Assembly: GCA_004335835.1 (NCBI GenBank)
Contig: RWJK01001707.1
Location: 186,001-250,000, forward strand
Length of the DNA: 64,000 bases
Direction of reading: 5' to 3'
Source: Scenedesmus sp. ARA3
Lineage: Eukaryota; Chlorophyta; Chlorophyceae; Sphaeropleales; Scenedesmaceae
Below the pieces are notes generated by a model. That model searched no databases, had not been told where the DNA came from, and saw only the letters and a program-made list of their open reading frames with translations. Position numbers and translations under genes: made by a program. Of this stretch, positions 59,422 through 64,000 are shown one piece after another (the first letter of the stretch is position 1; each line of letters starts with the position of its first letter).

Positions 59422-62201
59422 ATGAGGTTATGTACAAGTCATACCCAAACTGTTCGCTGCCGGCATGGGAATATCGGGGGCAGCAGCAGCAGCAGCTTGC
59501 TGCTGCCAAAGCGCTCGGTCACCCTAGTTGTCCGCGCAGCAAGCGAGCCAACATCCTCTCAGGATGAAGAGGCACAGAAAGAAGCAGCGCAAGCCATGCA
59601 GGACCGGGCCTTCCCCAAGACAGGCCTCTTCTCTATTGCAGACCCTAACGCAGAGGTATGCAGGCATGCTTCAACGACCTGCTGGGCTTGGTAGAGTACT
59701 CTTACACTGCTTGCTGCATGCCGTCATGAACAGCAACACTCAAAGCAACAAAGGCTGTGTACAGCAACGCAACTACTGCTGCCTGCTGCTTGGCATGTTA
59801 TGCTGCAGCTGGCAGATGCACCATGCGCGGCTGCGGGCTCGTTACATGTTTCTCACAGCTTCTCACCACACAAGTACCAAACCATGGCTGGCATGCCCTC
59901 AACGCTCTGTCAAACATGCAAATTGATCAACACCCTTAACTTCTCACGGAACCCAGGTGTACAGCAAGGCGGGCGAGGCCTTTGACCCCCAGAAGAAAGG
60001 AGGCCGCTGGAAGCCCGAGTTCATCTGGAACACCAACTGGCAGGAGCAGCTCAAGCGCCAGGAGGACCTGGAGCGGCAGCAGGCAGAGTACAGGAAGAAG
60101 CAGCGCGCAGGAGGCATTACGGGAGGCACAGGGCCAGGTGTGCAACATGATAGTCTGCGGTGTGGTGTACGACAGCAGGGGACCAGCAGGCAGATGCGCA
60201 GTTATTGCAGTGCGCGGCGGCAGGGGTGCCAGCGTCAAAGGCGTTGCCGTGAGTCTGCTAGCAGCCGGGCAGAAGGAGACAGCCATTTCACTGAAACAAA
60301 AGCAGCAGCAGCATGTGGCAGGCCACCTACATAGGCATTGTACGTGAAGGTGTGCTTGCTGCCAAGCAGCAGCACATGTATGTGCTGTTCTTTCGCGAAT
60401 CGCAGTGCTGGCTGCCCACAAAGTACTTGAGCTTGTCTTGCAACTGCATCATACGTATAACAGCATGCATGCTGCTGAAATTGCCGCTGCAGGCGTGGTG
60501 AGCTTCAGCCGTCTGGGCACACTTGATGACATGAATGTGGACCTTACAGAGCAGCTGCTGAAAGCAAAGCAAAAGCAGCAGCAGCAACAAGCAGCCGCAG
60601 CAGCAGCGGCAGCAGCGGCACCCAGCACTACGAGCAGCAGCAAGCAGCAGCCGGCGAAGCAGCAGCAGCAGCCGAGGCAGCGCAGTGGAGCAGCAGCAGC
60701 ATCGCCGTCGTACCAGTTCAAGGACTTGCCTTCAAAGAATGAAGCTCGCAGGTGTGGCAGTGTGTCTGTGGCTGCGCCGGCATTGTCGCATCTGCTATTT
60801 GTGGTGCTTTGCGTGGTGGCAGCATGCCAGCAGCAGCGGGGTCAGGATGTCTGCACGCATGGGTGCTTTGAGACGCTACTCATTTGGCAAACGAAACCCA
60901 AAAGCCGCTGCATGCCTGTTACATGCTACTCCAGCATGTGGCACCGCACACAAACGCAAGCACACAACGCAAGCACACATTGCCTTCCCCACATCACTGC
61001 ATCTTCACCAATACTGCAGGTTTAAGCGCTCGTCGCGCCTCGCTGCGCCTGGCACCGTCGCCAGCATCAACGCTGTCGGTGCCATGAGCCCCGAAGAAGC
61101 AGCGCAGCGCGCAGCAGTAGCAGCAGCAGAGAAGGCACGCTACGAAAAGCTCAAGGTTGAGTTCCAAGCCTGGTGCATTGGCCTAGGGCTGCTGGGCACA
61201 GTGAGCTGCTACTTCCTGTACACCAGGGACGTGGCAATCAGCTATGCGCTGGGTGCAGTGAGCGGCCTCACCTACCTGCGGCTGCTGAGCAGGACTGTGG
61301 ACTCAGGTGGGGGGCAGTGAGGGACTGTGAGGGGTAGTGAGGGGCAGTGAGGGGCTGTGAGGGGCAGTGAGGGACTGTGTGAGACAGTGAGGGGCTGTGA
61401 GGGACAGTGAGGGACTGTGTGAGACAGTGAGGGACTGTGAGGGACAGTGAGGGACTGTGTGAGACAGTGAGGGACTGTGGGGGACAGTGAGGCTTGCAGG
61501 AAAGCAAAGGGCAGCATGGCGCAGGGGGATGTGGTAACCTTAACTGCAACAGTACAGCAGTTGCATGCGATGCTGCAGTCCGCAGACTTACATGGGAAGC
61601 ATGCAGCCGCTGCAGGTATTGTGTCCTGCGTGGTGTGGCTTACAGCGGCAAAGCATGGCAGCATTGTGCGCCGGGAGTATTTGAGCATGTACCCTGCTGC
61701 GCTGTCCTTGCTGCATGCCGGCAACAAGCACACTGTAAACGCATAGCCCCTCACACTTAGCCAATGAGGCATACCTGCTCAGGCCTGCGTTGACCTCTTG
61801 CTGCAACTGCTGCTCCTCGTTGACTCCTCTGTGCTGCTTGCTGTTTCTTGTTTCCCGCGTTTTTCCTATCCCCTGCAGTCGGCGGAGCTGCTGGCAATGC
61901 AGCAGTGGGCCAGCCGCGGCTGCTGATCCCCGTGGTGCTCGTGCTGCTCTACAACCGCTGGAACCTACTGTACGCTGACGAGTACGGCGTAACCCTGCAG
62001 CTGTATGCGCTGCTGGTAGGGTTCTTCACGTACAAGCTCGCAGTGCTGGGCCGGCAGGGCCTGGAACTTCTGAGTGAACTGAGTGAGCCAGAGAAGCGCG
62101 CGGCTGCCAGTGAAAGTGCAGCAGAGGCTGGCGATGGCCAGGGTGACGACAGCGCGATGTCACTGGACAGGATCTTTATACGGAAAGCTCTGTCTGAGTG
62201 A
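59422..62201 (+). CDS. CGL160: CGL160-like chloroplast ATP synthase assembly protein (AtpI-like C-terminus)
   Basis: In plants CGL160 assists assembly of the CF1CFo ATP synthase in thylakoids and helps form the c-ring. Five exons: 59422-59655, 59957-60137, 60493-60751, 61020-61306, 61879-62201; 427 aa, frame closed. Residues 1 to about 40 are Ser/Arg-rich and poor in acids, like a chloroplast transit peptide. The soluble part has the green-lineage motifs GGRWKPEFIWNTNWQEQL and FSRLGTLDDMNVDLTEQLL, followed by a low-complexity Gln/Ala linker. The C-terminal half (about 270-385) has four hydrophobic segments related to bacterial AtpI (WCIGLGLLGTVSCYFLY, LLIPVVLVLLYNRWN, GVTLQLYALLVGFFTYKLAVL). 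Intron 4 starts with a minisatellite. If it is not removed, the frame ends 14 nt into the intron (DSGGGQ-stop) and the last two membrane segments are lost. Confidence 0.88.
61309..61492 (+). repeat. 10-bp minisatellite of donor-like GTGAG units
   Basis: About 18 units with period 10 (GGG[G/A]C[A/T]GTGA and variants) start right after the 5' splice site of CGL160-like intron 4. A 40-bp higher-order pattern is visible. Nearly every unit contains GTGAG, the core of a 5' splice site. Confidence 0.93.
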
Positions 62202-63153
62202 AGAGATGCAGGCGCAGCGGCACAGCTGGCTTGAGGTTGTGGTCGGGTGTGCGTGTGCGGCTGCAAATGTGGGCTGCAGCCGGACCTGCCTGGTGTATGC
62301 AGGCGTCGGGGAACAACTGGGTGTGTGTTGCCAACATGCAGTCAGTTAATGCGGTGCATGTCGTGGTGGAGTCTGGCCTGCGGGTGATGTGGCCAGCAGG
62401 GCGCCGCGCTGTTGCATGCAAGCGTGTGTCCTTGCGTGACGCGTCCTTCTCAGATGCTATGGCTCTTCCATCGTTGCGCAGCCGCCACTGCCTTGCAGTC
62501 ACTATTGATATTGGATGCGGGGATTGGCTGGCTAGGTGGCTGCCACTCTATGCTATGCTTTCAGGTCATCTGGTTCACACTGCCCAGCTGGCAAGGCCAA
62601 GGCTGGCGAGGCCAAGGCTGCAAGTACATGCTTTGTCTACAATTTGTCAATTTACATGCTGCTTGTCCGCAGTCAGTCTTCAGCATGTGGCATGCTTCAC
62701 CTCAGTGTGGGGGTGCTGGTGCTGGGTATCAATTTTGCTGGAACAAAAGGTCACTGGCAGTGACTCACTGCATCTGGGGGGGCCCTTCTAGATATGTGAG
62801 TAAGCAATATGTTGCAAGCTGTTGCAAAATGTACTGTCATCCATGCAATTCTTTTTACTGCATCGACACGATGACAGCAAGGGCAGCACCGGGTGCTGAG
62901 CACCCCGGAGGGTCACCTGCTGCCTCTGCTGATGAGCAGCTTCGTATCAATTACCATGTTCATTTTTCATGCTTTATGATTCCTCCAATGGACGGCTGCT
63001 GCTTGCCCAGCGGCAAGTGCCACTACACGCAACGCGTCATGCTTTTTACACTGGCTGCCGTGCTTCGTCGCCATAAGCCGTGACGGCCGCATCTGCGCAG
63101 CAAGTAGTATTTTTCCGTGATCAACATCGGTTTGGCCTGTCGGAACAGCGCAT
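62202..63153. other. Intergenic region, CGL160-like to ADC-like gene
   Basis: No gene recognised. A 15-bp unit containing AGGCCAAGGCT is doubled near 62590-62621. Promoter of the next gene presumably at the right. Confidence 0.45.
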
Positions 63154-64000
63154 ATGTCCCGGGTAACCAGATTTTTGCGTCAGGGCGCCCTGTGGCTGAT
63201 CCTTTTGCTGGCTCCATGGGACACGTATGCAGCTGATGTGAATGGAAATAGCACGCTAAACACAGCCCCTCCCCCTTGGAACACGACGTATGCAAGAGTT
63301 TATGTATTCCAGGTAACACCCTCATGCTGCAGACTCACATGCACTGCTAGGCCAGTATGCCGCGAGCTGCGCAGCCAATTGAGTGAGCTCTGCAGCACTT
63401 GCAGCACGCACCAGCCATGCTGGCAAGTGCACTAGCCATGCTGACTTTTCAGCCTCTCATCCTAACTGCAGGTGTCTGCGCTGCCTTCCCCGCCCGCCCC
63501 CAACAAGCTGTACTCTGGGCTGCCAGCCTGGCAGTTCACAAAAGGCCCAGGCTACCTTATGCTGCTCAAGTACAAGAGCTCGCCTGTAGGCCCTTACAAT
63601 GAGCTTGCATACATTCCGGGCAAGTACAAGGCCGGCAAGTGCAGCACCCCTCTGTTCTCAGTGCAGCGCATCTGGGTGGACTCTGAGGCGTCTGTGCAGG
63701 GTGGCCGCAGCAACTGGGGCCTGCCAAAGGTACGTGCAGGATGCTGCACAGCATTGATGTTAGTGGATACCAGCAGGCGGTGCTCATCACCACTTGTGCT
63801 CTAGCATCGTGTTCAGCATGCAGAACGGGTCGAGGCCACAGCAACATTGCCATGGAACCTAATTGGGCTTCTCCCTACTGCTCAACCGTGCCTGCAAAAA
63901 TGCAGCGGTGCCAGGCGACATAACAAGGTCCGTGTTTGTGCTGCGTGCCTGCAGGAGCTAGCAAATTTCAACTGGCGCATGTTTGCCAATGGGACTGAGG
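63154..64000 (+). CDS. Acetoacetate-decarboxylase-like protein with signal peptide (partial, runs off window)
   Basis: Exons 63154-63312, 63472-63729 and 63955-64000, with the last cut by the window end. Residues 1 to about 26 are a classical signal peptide (basic start, then LWLILLLAPWDTYA), followed by a short region with N-glycosylation sequons (NGS, NST, NTT). The next part matches the acetoacetate-decarboxylase-like fold: GPYNELAYIPGKYKAG, then RIWVDSEASVQGGRSNWGLPKELANFNW, the most conserved stretch of that superfamily. The Lys that forms the Schiff base in true decarboxylases lies farther on in this family and cannot be checked here. Many eukaryotic members lack proven decarboxylase activity, so the reaction is not assigned. 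A secreted or endomembrane location is inferred from the signal peptide. Confidence 0.8.

Overview
The window is nuclear DNA of a green alga. It shows spliceosomal genes with many short exons (5 to 26 per gene), strict GT-AG introns, TGTAA-type polyadenylation signals, pervasive CAG/CTG triplet runs, and green-lineage genes: a CGL160-like chloroplast ATP synthase assembly factor, a HUP-type hexose symporter and a plant cysteine oxidase. A core chlorophyte (Sphaeropleales- or Trebouxiophyceae-like) fits best; the genus cannot be read from the sequence. No rRNA, tRNA or CRISPR was recognised.

Layout. 329-2494 (+): cytosolic cyclophilin. 3538-9212 (+): DEP domain, transmembrane hairpin, DUF1769 and polyQ tail. 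11490-14205 (+): PCO/ADO thiol dioxygenase. 17049-17697: left part of a hAT-type MITE, ended by a 50-N gap. 17748-36156: an 18.4-kb contig with a truncated minus-strand gene, NADPH-cytochrome P450 reductase (20897-24944, -), a complete copy of the same MITE (25841-26601) and a hexose transporter (27085-34056, +) that carries a LINE relic in an intron. A second 50-N gap is followed at 36207-36352 by the right end of a MITE. 37502-40134 (+): peroxisomal-type mitochondrial-carrier-family protein. 41353-54659 (+): a 26-exon ASPM (abnormal spindle) orthologue with about 50 IQ motifs. 56319-58594 (-): ApaH-like metallophosphatase, divergent from the CGL160-like gene at 59422-62201 (+). 63154 onward (+): secreted acetoacetate-decarboxylase-like protein, cut by the window end. 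For every complete gene the exon lengths sum to a multiple of three, an independent check on the models.

The genes form no pathway; they are ordinary housekeeping and membrane genes. Two observations stand out. First, many introns contain decayed partial copies of the adjacent exon, usually the 3' splice site plus the first 25-75 nt of the next exon ('exon echoes'), sometimes two or three in series. They are concentrated in the hexose transporter and the carrier gene, and look like repeated tandem duplication across splice sites. Second, the MITE halves beside the two N gaps carry the same 8-bp target duplication and overlap by 10 bp. They are one insertion, so the 18.4-kb contig between them is almost certainly mis-scaffolded.
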